From NCBI RefSeq assembly GCF_037996645.1, contig NZ_JBBMXV010000001.1:62001-126000 (forward strand): DNA of 64,000 bases. The letters are read 5' to 3'. Every line of letters starts with the position of its first letter. Positions within the stretch are counted from its first letter, which is position 1. Made by a program: the position numbers and the translations under genes. The notes beneath the pieces are model-generated. The model made no database searches, had not been told where the DNA came from, and saw only the letters and a list, made by a program, of their open reading frames with translations. The DNA comes from Halalkalicoccus tibetensis (lineage in GTDB: Archaea; Halobacteriota; Halobacteria; Halobacteriales; Halalkalicoccaceae). Shown piece after piece: positions 33,987 through 42,517 of this stretch.

Positions 33987-34129
33987 CGGGCCGCGATCTC
34001 GCGCTGTTCGAGTCCGATGGCGACGAGCTGGTGGAGGACTTCCGATTCGGTGAGTTCGTACTCCCGTGCGAGGGCGTCGACCTGCGATGCGAGCTGGTCG
34101 TCACACACGAGGCTGTACCGCTGGGGCAT
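33983..34129 (-). CDS. Ribbon-helix-helix-like mini regulator (48 aa)
   Basis: A very short gene: residues 2-9 (P-Q-R-Y-S-L-V-C) form a strand with alternating side chains, followed by two helices (about 12-24 and 27-44, the second E-S-E-V-L-H-Q-L-V-A-I-G-L). This is the CopG/MetJ ribbon-helix-helix pattern. A TATA box on the minus strand lies about 27 bp from the ATG, and a perfect 11-bp palindrome sits between them, so autorepression is plausible. It may be an orphan antitoxin; no toxin partner is adjacent. Confidence 0.6.
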   Translation of the reverse strand: MPQRYSLVCDDQLASQVDALAREYELTESEVLHQLVAIGLEQREIAAR

Positions 34130-34142
34130 GTTTCTTTCTATG

Positions 34143-34160
34143 TTCCCAGGGAATATAAAT
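34143..34160 (-). promoter_or_regulatory. Promoter and palindromic operator candidate of the RHH gene
   Basis: On the minus strand ATTTATATTC (complement of 34151-34160) is a good TATA box centred 27 bp from the ATG. TTCCCTGGGAA (complement of 34143-34153) is a perfect palindrome between the TATA box and the predicted start site. TCTATGT also repeats directly at 34137-34143 and 34160-34166. Confidence 0.5.
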
Positions 34161-34213
34161 CTATGTCAACGATGCGGTAGTTCCTCGATAGGGACATACC
34201 CGTCGACCGCCGA

Positions 34214-35503
34214 TCAGTCGACGACCAGCCGCTCTTTCTCCTCGACGGCGGCGGCCTCCTCGAACTCCCCGCCGCCGAGCAGGCCGCGGGCCGCCCGTTT
34301 GCCCCACTCGACGGCCGGCTGCGTGAAGGTGGGGACCAAGTAGAGCTCGCCCGCGAGGACGCAGGCCGCCTCCATCCCGTAGAGCAGCCCGCCGAGCTCG
34401 TGGGCGTCGACCCGGTCGATCTCGACCCGGACGTTCGGGCGGCCCGCCGCCGCGAGGCTCGCCTCCGTCGCCTCGAACTCTGCGTCCAATAGCTCGCCGA
34501 GCGACGAGCCGCCGAGATACGACAACCCCTCCAGGTCGGTCTCCGGGATCGATACGTCCCCTCGCTCGCGCGGGCGCACGAGCGACACCATCGCGTCCCG
34601 TGGGCCCGCCCGGTAGAGCTGGAGCTGGGAGTGCTGGTCGGTCGCGCCGAGCGCGCGGGCCGGGAGCTGGCCGACTCCCTCCTTGCCGAGGCTCTCGGCC
34701 CACAGCTGGGCGAACCACTCGGCGAACGTCTCGAGGGACTCGGCGTAGGGCATCATGGCGTTGACCCGCCAGCCCCGCTGGGCCAGCGCGTAGGTCGTCG
34801 CGCCGTAGGCGTAGGCCGGAGACTCGAACAGCGAGCCCGTCAGCCCTTCGGCCTCCGCCCCGGCACCTGCGAGCAGCCCCTCGACGTCGCCGCCGCCCAG
34901 CGCCGCGACCGGCAGCGCGACCGTCGAGAGCGCCGAGAACCGGCCCGGAACCCCCGCGGGAACGTCGAGGGCGGGCAAGTCGTGGCGTTCTGCGAGCCCC
35001 CGGAGGTTGCCCTCCTCGCCCGTGGTGACGAGGGTGCGCTCGGTCCAATCGACCCCCGCCGACTCCATCGCTTCGCGGGCGACCAGGAAGTTCGCGAGCG
35101 TTTCTGCCGTCGTGCCCGACCGCGAGACGACGTGCAGCGCGGTCCGCGAGAGGTCGAGCGAGTCGAGCAACGTTCGGGTGTGGTCGGGGTCGACGTTGTC
35201 GAGCGTGTGGACGTCGATATCGAGATCCAGCGCGTCGGCGATCGTCGCCGCGCCGAGCGCGCTGCCGCCGATCCCGACCACGAGAAGGGTGTCGCAGTCG
35301 ATCGGGTCGACCGCCGCGCGGATCGCGTCGGGATCCGCGGTCTCGGGCAGCGCGAGGGCGGCGTAACCGTGTTCCCGGTCGCCGATGCCCGCCTCGATCC
35401 GCTCGTGGGCGTCGGCGACCCGCTCGTCGAGCCGTTCGAGCGAGCCGCGCGAAACGCCGGGCGTGGCGACCGAGCCGAGCGCGTTGCCGATGTCGACTTC
35501 CAT
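34214..35503 (-). CDS. pgi: Glucose-6-phosphate isomerase
   Basis: 429 residues from ATG 35503. It has the SIS-fold PGI signatures: V-V-G-I-G-G-S-A-L-G-A-A-T (sugar-phosphate site), V-S-R-S-G-T-T-A-E-T, and the C-terminal T-Q-P-A-V-E-W-G-K. It interconverts glucose-6-P and fructose-6-P for gluconeogenesis and hexose use, fitting the fructan enzymes later in the window. It is divergent from the membrane protein gene at 35594. Confidence 0.94.
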   Translation of the reverse strand: MEVDIGNALGSVATPGVSRGSLERLDERVADAHERIEAGIGDREHGYAALALPETADPDAIRAAVDPIDCDTLLVVGIGGSALGAATIADALDLDIDVHTLDNVDPDHTRTLLDSLDLSRTALHVVSRSGTTAETLANFLVAREAMESAGVDWTERTLVTTGEEGNLRGLAERHDLPALDVPAGVPGRFSALSTVALPVAALGGGDVEGLLAGAGAEAEGLTGSLFESPAYAYGATTYALAQRGWRVNAMMPYAESLETFAEWFAQLWAESLGKEGVGQLPARALGATDQHSQLQLYRAGPRDAMVSLVRPRERGDVSIPETDLEGLSYLGGSSLGELLDAEFEATEASLAAAGRPNVRVEIDRVDAHELGGLLYGMEAACVLAGELYLVPTFTQPAVEWGKRAARGLLGGGEFEEAAAVEEKERLVVD

Positions 35504-35593
35504 ATCGGGTGCGCGCGGGCGCGGCGCAAAAGGGTTGTGCCCTCCGCCGACGTGATCGGGTCGCTTATTCGGCGTCCCGCCCAACCTCGGGCA

Positions 35594-36109
35594 ATGGCCG
35601 ACGGAGAGGAGAGCTACAAGGGGCTGCTCGGGTCATTTCGCTACTCCTACGGGGCGAGCGATTCGCGCGTCTATAAGCTGTACGTGCTGGTCAGCGCCCT
35701 CGTCTCGGTGCTCCTGGCGCTGCTCTTTACCTTCGCGCTGATCGGCGTCATCGCCACCACCCTGGGGGCCTCCGAGTCGATCACCCTCGTGCGCTCGTTC
35801 TTCGTCCTCGTCGGGCTGCTCGTGATCGCGCCGATCCTCGCGCCCGTGTTGCTCGTCGCCCGGCGCCACCGCAAGGAGCTCGGGACTGGCACCACGTACG
35901 ACACCGCCCTCGCCGTCGGGGGCTACCTCTTCGTCGGCGCGCTCTACGCCGGGCTCGTGATCTCGGTTCCGCCGGACCTTCAGGAACCGACGACCGGCCT
36001 CTCGGCCGTCCTCGTCGACGCGCTGTACGCCCTTCCTTCGGCGCTGGGGATCGTCCCGCCGCTGCTCGCGGTCGTGCTGATCGTCGTCCTCCATCGCCGT
36101 TTCCGGTAG
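35594..36109 (+). CDS. Haloarchaeal integral membrane protein
   Basis: 171 residues with four hydrophobic helices (about residues 29-53, 64-87, 105-125 and 142-165) and a basic loop R-R-H-R-K-E-L between the second and third. The N-terminus E-S-Y-K-G-L-L-G-S-F-R-Y-S-Y-G-A-S is unusually well formed for a soluble leader. No known domain recognised. Confidence 0.65.
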   Translation: MADGEESYKGLLGSFRYSYGASDSRVYKLYVLVSALVSVLLALLFTFALIGVIATTLGASESITLVRSFFVLVGLLVIAPILAPVLLVARRHRKELGTGTTYDTALAVGGYLFVGALYAGLVISVPPDLQEPTTGLSAVLVDALYALPSALGIVPPLLAVVLIVVLHRRFR

Positions 36110-36146
36110 GCGAAATCGGAAAAGGGCTCGGCCGCCACCCTCAGAT

Positions 36147-36611
36147 ATGGACGAGAAACGCGGGACGTTCCTGGTGACGCACGCCGACGAGGGATCGGCC
36201 GTCCTCCGTGACGTCGATACCGGCCAGGTCCACACGCTCTCGGGGCACCCCGAGCTGGAATCCGGCGAGGCCGTCGAGGGGACGATCGCGCCCGAGCCGC
36301 CCGTCGAGGCGACCTGGTCGCTCGAGGGGATCGACGAGCGCCGGGCGATCCCCGTCGAGGAGAGCGAGGAGCCGCCCACCAGCCAGGAGCGCGAGATCGC
36401 CGTCGCCCAGGGCGTCGGCGAGGTCACGCGGGAAGAGCGGGCGGGGATCGGCGAGATCCACGTGCTCACCGTCCCGCCCGAACGGACCGACGAGGCGGTC
36501 GCGGACGTGCTCGACGACGAGGAGACCCTCGCGCGGGCGGCCCGCTACGGGGTGAACCGCGTCGAGATCCGCGCGGAGGAGGGGATCGTCAGCGTCCGAT
36601 ACCTGCCCTAA
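36147..36611 (+). CDS. Conserved haloarchaeal protein (DUF5812-like)
   Basis: 154 residues. K-R-G-T-F-L-V-T-H-A-D-E-G-S-A-V-L-R-D-V-D at residues 4-24 and the C-terminal A-R-Y-G-V-N-R-V-E-I-R-A match a haloarchaeal family I associate with DUF5812, from memory. Beta-rich, acidic, no Cys, no signal peptide. Function unknown. Confidence 0.75.
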   Translation: MDEKRGTFLVTHADEGSAVLRDVDTGQVHTLSGHPELESGEAVEGTIAPEPPVEATWSLEGIDERRAIPVEESEEPPTSQEREIAVAQGVGEVTREERAGIGEIHVLTVPPERTDEAVADVLDDEETLARAARYGVNRVEIRAEEGIVSVRYLP

Positions 36612-36666
36612 ACGTCACGAACTATCGGTAACTATTTTTCCCGGGGCGAGAACGTACGACCACGAC

Positions 36667-36879
36667 ATGAGGGGGAACGAGAGCAGGGTCGAGGCGGCGG
36701 AGCGGATTCCGGTGACAGAGGAGCGGCGACGACAGCTCCGGGAGCTGAAGGGAGAGAACCGGAGCTACGACGAGCTGATCGGGCTCCTCGTTCAGGAGCA
36801 CAAGCGACGTCGGATCGTCGCCGCCGTCGACCGGGACGGGACGGACGACCGCGAGGCCCGGGTCCGGATCGACGAGTAG
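36667..36879 (+). CDS. Small antitoxin-like protein
   Basis: 70 residues. The centre I-P-V-T-E-E-R-R-R-Q-L-R-E-L-K-G-E-N-R-S (residues 14-33), then S-Y-D-E-L-I-G-L-L-V-Q-E-H-K-R-R, resembles the RHH/VapB-type antitoxins common in haloarchaea (strand, helix, S-Y-D-E-L-I helix). No toxin gene is adjacent, so it may be an orphan regulator. Confidence 0.55.
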   Translation: MRGNESRVEAAERIPVTEERRRQLRELKGENRSYDELIGLLVQEHKRRRIVAAVDRDGTDDREARVRIDE

Positions 36880-36885
36880 CCCCGC

Positions 36886-37200
36886 TTACGCCGTTGGGCC
36901 GCCCGCGCTCTGGACGCGCCAGCCCCCTTCGATCCCGCATGCTTCTCGAACGCTGTACTCGACCTCGGTGTCGCGGGTCACCTCGGGACCGCCCTCGACC
37001 GCCTCGATCCGCAGCGGGACGTCGAGGGAGTCCCCACAGCAGCCGACGCCGACGAACTCCTCGCGTTCGTCGCCCTCCCGGACCTCGCCGAGGGTCTTCG
37101 TCAGGTACGCCCGGAAGGAGGGTTTCTCGACCTGGAACCGTCCCCAGTCGCTCAGGTCCGCCGGGTAGGAGACGACGACGCGCGTTGCATGCGATGTCAT
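36886..37200 (-). CDS. Conserved haloarchaeal hypothetical
   Basis: 104 residues from ATG 37200. The N-terminal half is helical (R-F-Q-V-E-K-P-S-F-R-A-Y-L-T-K-T-L-G), and the middle has an adjacent cysteine pair in V-G-V-G-C-C-G-D-S (residues about 51-59), with one more Cys in R-E-A-C-G-I. The Cys arrangement could bind a metal or form a redox site. It is divergent from secF. Unknown function. Confidence 0.6.
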   Translation of the reverse strand: MTSHATRVVVSYPADLSDWGRFQVEKPSFRAYLTKTLGEVREGDEREEFVGVGCCGDSLDVPLRIEAVEGGPEVTRDTEVEYSVREACGIEGGWRVQSAGGPTA

Positions 37201-37252
37201 ACCCCCGCTACGGGCCGAGGGGCCAAAAACCCATACCGGAAGGATAAGAAAG

Positions 37253-37260
37253 TTTATTTT
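37253..37260 (+). promoter_or_regulatory. TATA box of the secF-secD operon
   Basis: TTTATTTT is centred about 26 bp before the secF ATG at 37282 in otherwise G+C-rich DNA, which fits a leaderless haloarchaeal promoter. Confidence 0.55.
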
Positions 37261-37281
37261 GAGCCATACCCCAGCGGGCGT

Positions 37282-38142
37282 ATGCTCGATTCGATGGTAC
37301 CGGAGATCTCCTACTCCCGGTACTCGGACCGCCAGCTCGCGGCGGTTCCCCTCGCGGTTCTCGCGCTCTCGCTTCTCGTCATCGCTGGCATGTGGGCCAC
37401 GACGGGGACGCCGGTCAACCCCGGGATCGACTTCACGGGCGGAACCGAACTCCAGCTCCAGACCGACGCCTCCGAGGCCGAGATCGAGGCGACCTTCGAG
37501 ACCGAGCCCGAGTCGATCCAGCCCATCGCCGCCCAGGAGAACGAGTACATCGTCACCTTCCAGTCGACCGACACCGCCGCGATAGAACAGCAGGCGACCG
37601 ACGCCGGCTTCTCGGTCACCTCCATCTCCAGCACCTCGGCCGCCTTCGGCGCCGAGACCCAGCTCCAGGCGGTGGTCGGCGTCGCGATCGCCTTCGTCGG
37701 GATGAGCGTCCTGGTCGCGCTCATGTTCCGGACGTTCGTCCCCTCGGTCGCGGTCGTGCTCTCGGCCTTTTCGGACATCGCGATCCCCGTCGCGCTGATG
37801 AACCTCTTCGACATCCAGCTCTCGCTTGGCACCGTCGCTGCCCTCCTGATGCTGATCGGCTACAGCGTCGACTCGGATCTCCTGTTGAACAACCACGTGT
37901 TGCGCCGCCACGGCGACTTCTACGAGAGCACCGCCCGGGCGATGCGCACGGGGGTGACGATGACGACCACGGCGATCATCGCGATGCTCGTGATGACCGC
38001 CGTCGCGACGCTGTTCGCGATCCCGCTGTTGCCCGCGGTCGGGCTCGTGCTCGTCTTCGGGCTGCTCGCGGACCTGATGAACACCTATCTCCTCAACGTG
38101 AGCCTGCTTCGCTGGTACAAGTACGAGGGCGTCGCGCGATGA
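37282..38142 (+). CDS. secF: Protein-export membrane protein SecF
   Basis: 286 residues with six membrane helices: one at the N-terminus, a periplasm-facing domain at about 45-120, and five in the C-terminal half. G-I-D-F-T-G-G-T-E near residues 47-55 and the motif Y-S-V-D-S-D-L-L-L-N-N are SecF hallmarks. With SecD it uses the ion gradient to aid protein translocation. Gene order F then D is usual in archaea. Its stop overlaps the secD start (ATGA). Confidence 0.94.
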   Translation: MLDSMVPEISYSRYSDRQLAAVPLAVLALSLLVIAGMWATTGTPVNPGIDFTGGTELQLQTDASEAEIEATFETEPESIQPIAAQENEYIVTFQSTDTAAIEQQATDAGFSVTSISSTSAAFGAETQLQAVVGVAIAFVGMSVLVALMFRTFVPSVAVVLSAFSDIAIPVALMNLFDIQLSLGTVAALLMLIGYSVDSDLLLNNHVLRRHGDFYESTARAMRTGVTMTTTAIIAMLVMTAVATLFAIPLLPAVGLVLVFGLLADLMNTYLLNVSLLRWYKYEGVAR

Positions 38143-39731
38143 TCGGAAAGGCCCGCAAACACTGGCGGATCACCCTGATGGTGGTGCTGGTGGTGATCAG
38201 CGCGGGGATCCTGTTCGCTCCGGGGTTCGCCGACGACGACGTCGAGGGCGACGCGGCGGCCGTCGACACGGGCGCGACGAACCTCCAGTTCGGCCTCGAA
38301 CTCTCGGGCGGGACGCGCGTGCGCGCCCCGCTTGCCGGCCTGACCGCCGACGGCCTCGCCGTCGAGGCCGGCCAGGAGGCCGAGATCGAGACCCAGGTCG
38401 CCGAGGAGCTCGACATCAACGCCCGCGACGTCAACGCCTATCCGGGCGAGCCCGACGTCGACGACGACGGGATCATCGAGCTCACGACCGACACCGTGAG
38501 CGAGGAGGAGTTCCTCGCGGCGCTGCGGGCCGTCGGCCATGAGCCCGACGAGGGCGGGATCAGCCAGGGCGTGACCGAGCAGACCGTCGACGACGCCGTC
38601 GAGGTCTTGGAGGACAAGCTTCAGGAGTCGCCGTTCGCGACGGGCGACGTCCAGAAGTCGACCTCCTCGACCGGCGAGCACTTCGTCGTCGTCGAGGTGC
38701 CCGGCCAGGACCGAGAGACGGTGATCGACCTGATCGAGGACCGCGGGTTCGTCGAGGTCAACGCCCACCATCCGACCGACGACGGCTACGAGTCGGCCAC
38801 CGCGATCCAGCCCGAGGACATCCAGTCGGTCGGCCAGCCCGAGGACGAGCCGCCCCACGGACCGCATGTGCGCATCGCGCTGAGCGAGGAGGGCGCACAG
38901 TCGTTCACCGAGACGATGCAGGAGACGGGCTTCACCCAGGAGGGCTACGGCACCTGTCAGTGGCCGAGCGACGAGGACGGCGCCCCCGAACAGGAGCCCG
39001 ACGATCCGGGCTACTGTCTGGTGACCACCGTCGACGGCGAGGTGGTCTACGCGGCGAGCCTCGGCGAGGACCTCGCGGCGGGCATGGAGTCGGGCGCCTA
39101 CCTCAACGACCGCTCGTTCGTCATGACCGGCCAGTCGATCGAGGACGTGCGCAACCTCCGGGTCAACCTGCTGGCCGGCGAGACGCCCGCGCCGCTGGAC
39201 GTCGAGGCGGGCACGCAGTACTACCTCGAACCCAGCCTCGCGGAGGACTTCAAGCTCTACTCGTTGGTGACGGGCCTGATCTCGATGCTCGCCGTCTCGG
39301 GCGTGGTCGCGGCCCGCTACGGCCGCCCCCGGGTCGCCGGCCCGATGATCCTCACCGCGAGCGCCGAGGTCTTCCTGCTGCTCGGCTTCGCCGCGATGGT
39401 CGGCTATCCGCTGGACCTGGCGGCGATCGCGGGCTTCATCGCCGTGGTCGGGACGGGGGTCGACGACCTGATCATCATCGCCGACGAGATCCTCCAGGAG
39501 GGCGACGTCTCCACGAACAGGGTGTTCGAGTCCCGGTTCAGGAAGGCGTTCTGGGTGATCGGTGCCGCGGCGGCGACGACGATCATCGCCATGTCGCCGC
39601 TGGCGTTCATGAGCCTCGGCGACCTCACCGGCTTCGCGCTCTTTACCATCGTCGGCGTATTGATCGGGGTGCTGGTCACCCGACCCGCCTACGGCGACAT
39701 CCTCAGGATCCTCCTGACGATCGAGCGATGA
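38139..39731 (+). CDS. secD: Protein-export membrane protein SecD
   Basis: 530 residues. One N-terminal helix (about 10-28), then a large external domain beginning with L-Q-F-G-L-E-L-S-G-G-T-R (D1 motif), and five C-terminal helices with the G-T-G-V-D-D-L-I-I-I-A-D-E motif. It partners SecF. Translation is coupled to secF upstream and to the AI-2E family transporter downstream through ATGA overlaps, so the three form one unit. Confidence 0.95.
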   Translation: MIGKARKHWRITLMVVLVVISAGILFAPGFADDDVEGDAAAVDTGATNLQFGLELSGGTRVRAPLAGLTADGLAVEAGQEAEIETQVAEELDINARDVNAYPGEPDVDDDGIIELTTDTVSEEEFLAALRAVGHEPDEGGISQGVTEQTVDDAVEVLEDKLQESPFATGDVQKSTSSTGEHFVVVEVPGQDRETVIDLIEDRGFVEVNAHHPTDDGYESATAIQPEDIQSVGQPEDEPPHGPHVRIALSEEGAQSFTETMQETGFTQEGYGTCQWPSDEDGAPEQEPDDPGYCLVTTVDGEVVYAASLGEDLAAGMESGAYLNDRSFVMTGQSIEDVRNLRVNLLAGETPAPLDVEAGTQYYLEPSLAEDFKLYSLVTGLISMLAVSGVVAARYGRPRVAGPMILTASAEVFLLLGFAAMVGYPLDLAAIAGFIAVVGTGVDDLIIIADEILQEGDVSTNRVFESRFRKAFWVIGAAAATTIIAMSPLAFMSLGDLTGFALFTIVGVLIGVLVTRPAYGDILRILLTIER

Positions 39732-40720
39732 ACCGCCAACGCGGCTTTCTCCTGGTGGTCATTGCCCTCTCGACGGTCGTCTCCTTCGTCGTCATCCGGC
39801 CCTTTCTCGCCTATGTCCTTGGAGCGCTCGTGCTCGCGTACATCCTGCTGCCCTTCCACCGTCGGCTCACCCCTCACCTCGGCGAGCGCCTCGCCGCCCT
39901 GGCGCTGATCCCCGCCGCGCTCGTGGTCGTGATCGCCCCGCTGTTCTACCTCGGGGTCGTCTTCCTCCGGGACGTCACCGACCTCGCGCGCGGCCAGACG
40001 GGCCTCGACACCGCCGAGATCGAGGACGAGTTCGAAGAGGCGACCGGGATGGCGATCGACCTCGACGCCGAGCTCGCGGCGCTTACCGGCGACCTGATCG
40101 ACGTGCTGTTCGGATCGATTCCCAGCGTCATCACGACCGCGTTGAAAGGGTCACTCGGGGTCGCGCTCGTGCTCTTTCTGGTCTACTACCTGCTCAAGGA
40201 CGGCCCCCGGTTCGTCGCCTGGATGAAGGAGTCGACGCCGCTTCCCGCGGACGTCACCGAGAACCTCTTCTCGCAGATCGACGCGACCACCTGGGGGGTC
40301 GTCGTCGGCCACGTCTTCGTCGCGGTGCTGCAGGCGATCGTCGGCGGGGCCGGACTCTGGTTCGTCGGCATCCCCAACTACGTCTTCTGGACGTTCGTGA
40401 TGCTCGTGCTCGCCCTGCTCCCGCTGATCGGCGCGTTCATGATCTGGGCGCCCGCAGCGGGCTACCTGTTCCTGATCGGCGAGGCGACGATGGGGACGAT
40501 CCTGCTCGTCTACGGCGTGCTCGTCGTGAGCATGATCGACAACTACGTCCGGCCGATCCTCATCGACCGCGAGGCCCAGTTGAACCCAGGCGTGATCCTC
40601 GTCGGCGTCTTCGGCGGCGTCTACGCGCTGGGCTTCGTCGGCCTGTTCGTCGGCCCGATCGTGCTCGGCGTGCTCGCGGCGTCGCTGGTCACCTTCGCCG
40701 AGGAGTACGACCGACTCTGA
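39728..40720 (+). CDS. AI-2E family transporter
   Basis: 330 residues with about eight membrane helices of the AI-2 exporter/TqsA-PerM superfamily. Characteristic parts are L-V-Y-Y-L-L-K-D-G-P near residues 154-163, the G-I-P-N-Y-V-F-W-T segment, and the C-terminal D-N-Y-V-R-P-I-L-I-D. Substrates of archaeal members are unknown; some bacterial homologues are Na+/H+ antiporters. Coupled to secD, so a link to membrane energetics is possible. Confidence 0.88.
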   Translation: MNRQRGFLLVVIALSTVVSFVVIRPFLAYVLGALVLAYILLPFHRRLTPHLGERLAALALIPAALVVVIAPLFYLGVVFLRDVTDLARGQTGLDTAEIEDEFEEATGMAIDLDAELAALTGDLIDVLFGSIPSVITTALKGSLGVALVLFLVYYLLKDGPRFVAWMKESTPLPADVTENLFSQIDATTWGVVVGHVFVAVLQAIVGGAGLWFVGIPNYVFWTFVMLVLALLPLIGAFMIWAPAAGYLFLIGEATMGTILLVYGVLVVSMIDNYVRPILIDREAQLNPGVILVGVFGGVYALGFVGLFVGPIVLGVLAASLVTFAEEYDRL

Positions 40721-40729
40721 GCCGGGGGT

Positions 40730-41368
40730 TCAGAACTCCGCGAGCGTCCCCTGTTCCGCGGCCGCGAGCGCGTCCGTACAGGTCTTCCACGACGACCGCG
40801 CACAGGCGGGCAGCTCGCCGTACTCGCCCACGTACTCCTCGAGGAACTCTCTGGTACGGGGATCGCTCGGATAGCCGCTTCCCACCTCGCCGTACTCCGC
40901 TTCGAGCTCCCGGATCCGTCGGTCGCGCTCGACCTTCGCGACGACGCTGGCCGCGCCGACGACTCGATGGGTTTCGTCGGCGCCGTGCTCGCCCGACAGC
41001 GAGACGCCCTCGGGAAGCCCCTCGCTCACCCGGCGGACGAACCGCGCGGCGTCGACGTCGCCGGCGTCACAGACCCCCTCCATCCCCGCCTCGACCACCT
41101 GCCGGGCGGCCTCGGCGTGGGCCGCCACCGTCAGGGAGTTCATGTCGGTTCCCGGGTCGTCGATCCGCGCCGGTTCGATGGCGGCGAGGCCGACGGCGAT
41201 CCGGTCGTCACCGTGGAGGGCCTCGGCGAGCGCCTCGCGTTTCGCGGGCGCGAGCCGTTTCGAGTCGTCGATCCCCTCGGGGAGGACCGAGCCGTCGGGG
41301 ACGCTCACGCAGGCGGCGATCATCGGTCCCAGGGCGGGGCCCTTTCCCGCTTCGTCGATCCCGAACAC
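40730..41368 (-). CDS. rnhB: Ribonuclease HII
   Basis: 212 residues with a GTG start at 41368. The catalytic F-G-I-D-E-A-G-K-G has Asp5 and Glu6; the later V-C-D-A-G-D-V-D and the S-V-V-A-K-V-E-R-D-R motif supply the remaining acids and the basic loop. It removes RNA from RNA:DNA hybrids during replication. It is convergent with the transporter, 9 bp apart. Confidence 0.9.
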   Translation of the reverse strand: MFGIDEAGKGPALGPMIAACVSVPDGSVLPEGIDDSKRLAPAKREALAEALHGDDRIAVGLAAIEPARIDDPGTDMNSLTVAAHAEAARQVVEAGMEGVCDAGDVDAARFVRRVSEGLPEGVSLSGEHGADETHRVVGAASVVAKVERDRRIRELEAEYGEVGSGYPSDPRTREFLEEYVGEYGELPACARSSWKTCTDALAAAEQGTLAEF

Positions 41369-41419
41369 GGCCGATCGCTCGCGCGCTGGGCGTAAATACG
41401 TGGCGCGTCGATCGGTCGC

Positions 41420-42517
41420 ATGGACGCCATCGTGATCGGCGGCGGGATCGTCGGCGCCTCGGCCGCTTACCACCTCGCGCGCGAGGGCGCGGAGACGCTG
41501 TTGCTCGATCGCGGGGACCCGGGGCGGGCGACCGACGCCGGCGCGGGGATTCTCTCGCCGGCGACGAGCAGCCGCACCGACGGGCGCTGGGTCGAGTTCG
41601 CGACCCGCGCGGTCGACTACTACCCCGAACTCGTCGCCGAACTCGACGGCGAGACGGGCTATGCCCGGTCGGGCACCCTCAGTGTCGCCGTCTCGGCCGA
41701 TGAGATCGACCCCTTCGACGAGGCCACGGCCGAGATCGAGGACCGCCAGGGGAGCCTCGGGGCCCCCGCTCCCGACTCGATCGAGCGGCTCGACCCCGTG
41801 GAGGCCGGACGGCGGTTCCCGCCGCTCGCCGAGACCCACCGCGCGCTCGCCTATTCCGACGGCGCGCGCGTCGACGGCCGGCAGCTCGCGCGCGCGATGC
41901 GCGAAACCGGCCGGGATCACGGCCTGACCGTCGAGGCCGCGAGCGCCGAGCGGATCGAGTCCGGAAGACCGGTCTCCGTCGAGACGGCCGCGGGCGAGCG
42001 CTACGAGGCCGACGCGGTGATCGTCGCCGGGGGCGCGTGGTCCGGCGAGTTCGCCGACCAGCTGGGAGTCGGGGTGCCCGTCGAGCCACAGCGGGGCCAG
42101 ATCGTCCACCTCGAAACCGACCACGAGACGGGCGATTGGCCGGTCGTGAAGGGGTTCCGTGGCCACTACATCGTCCCGTGGCCCGGCGGGCGTCTCGCCG
42201 TCGGGGCGACCCGCGAGTCGGGCTCGGGGTTCGACCCCCGGGCGACCGCCGGCGGGGTCAACGAGGTGTTGGAGGAGGCGCTGCGTGTCGCCCCCGGGCT
42301 CGCCGACGCCACGCTCGCGGAGGTCCGCGTCGGGCTCCGCCCCACCTCGCCCGACGGTCTGCCCGTCCTCGGACGCGTCGCTGACGGCGTCGTCCTCGCT
42401 ACCGGTCACGGCGCGACGGGCCTCCAGCTGGGCCCCTACAGCGGGCGGCTGATCGCGGAGTCGGTTCTGGGTGAAACGCCCGCGGAGCTCGAGCCGTTCA
42501 CCCCCGATCGGTTCTGA
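41420..42517 (+). CDS. FAD-dependent oxidoreductase, D-amino-acid oxidase (DAO) family
   Basis: 365 residues. The dinucleotide-binding G-G-G-I-V-G is at 7-12, and the C-terminal A-T-G-H-G-A-T-G-L-Q-L-G-P is the DAO-family FAD closing motif. Such enzymes oxidise glycine, sarcosine or D-amino acids with O2 or an electron acceptor. Substrate unknown; ThiO-like glycine oxidase is one possibility. The last 20 bp overlap the end of the convergent pus10. Confidence 0.85.
   Translation: MDAIVIGGGIVGASAAYHLAREGAETLLLDRGDPGRATDAGAGILSPATSSRTDGRWVEFATRAVDYYPELVAELDGETGYARSGTLSVAVSADEIDPFDEATAEIEDRQGSLGAPAPDSIERLDPVEAGRRFPPLAETHRALAYSDGARVDGRQLARAMRETGRDHGLTVEAASAERIESGRPVSVETAAGERYEADAVIVAGGAWSGEFADQLGVGVPVEPQRGQIVHLETDHETGDWPVVKGFRGHYIVPWPGGRLAVGATRESGSGFDPRATAGGVNEVLEEALRVAPGLADATLAEVRVGLRPTSPDGLPVLGRVADGVVLATGHGATGLQLGPYSGRLIAESVLGETPAELEPFTPDRF

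Noticed and set aside
33983-36879. Toxin-antitoxin pair formed by the two small RHH/VapB-like genes
   Set aside because: They are about 2.5 kb apart with unrelated genes between and no toxin-like gene beside either. Nob1 has a PIN domain like VapC but is clearly the ribosome-maturation enzyme with its zinc ribbon.
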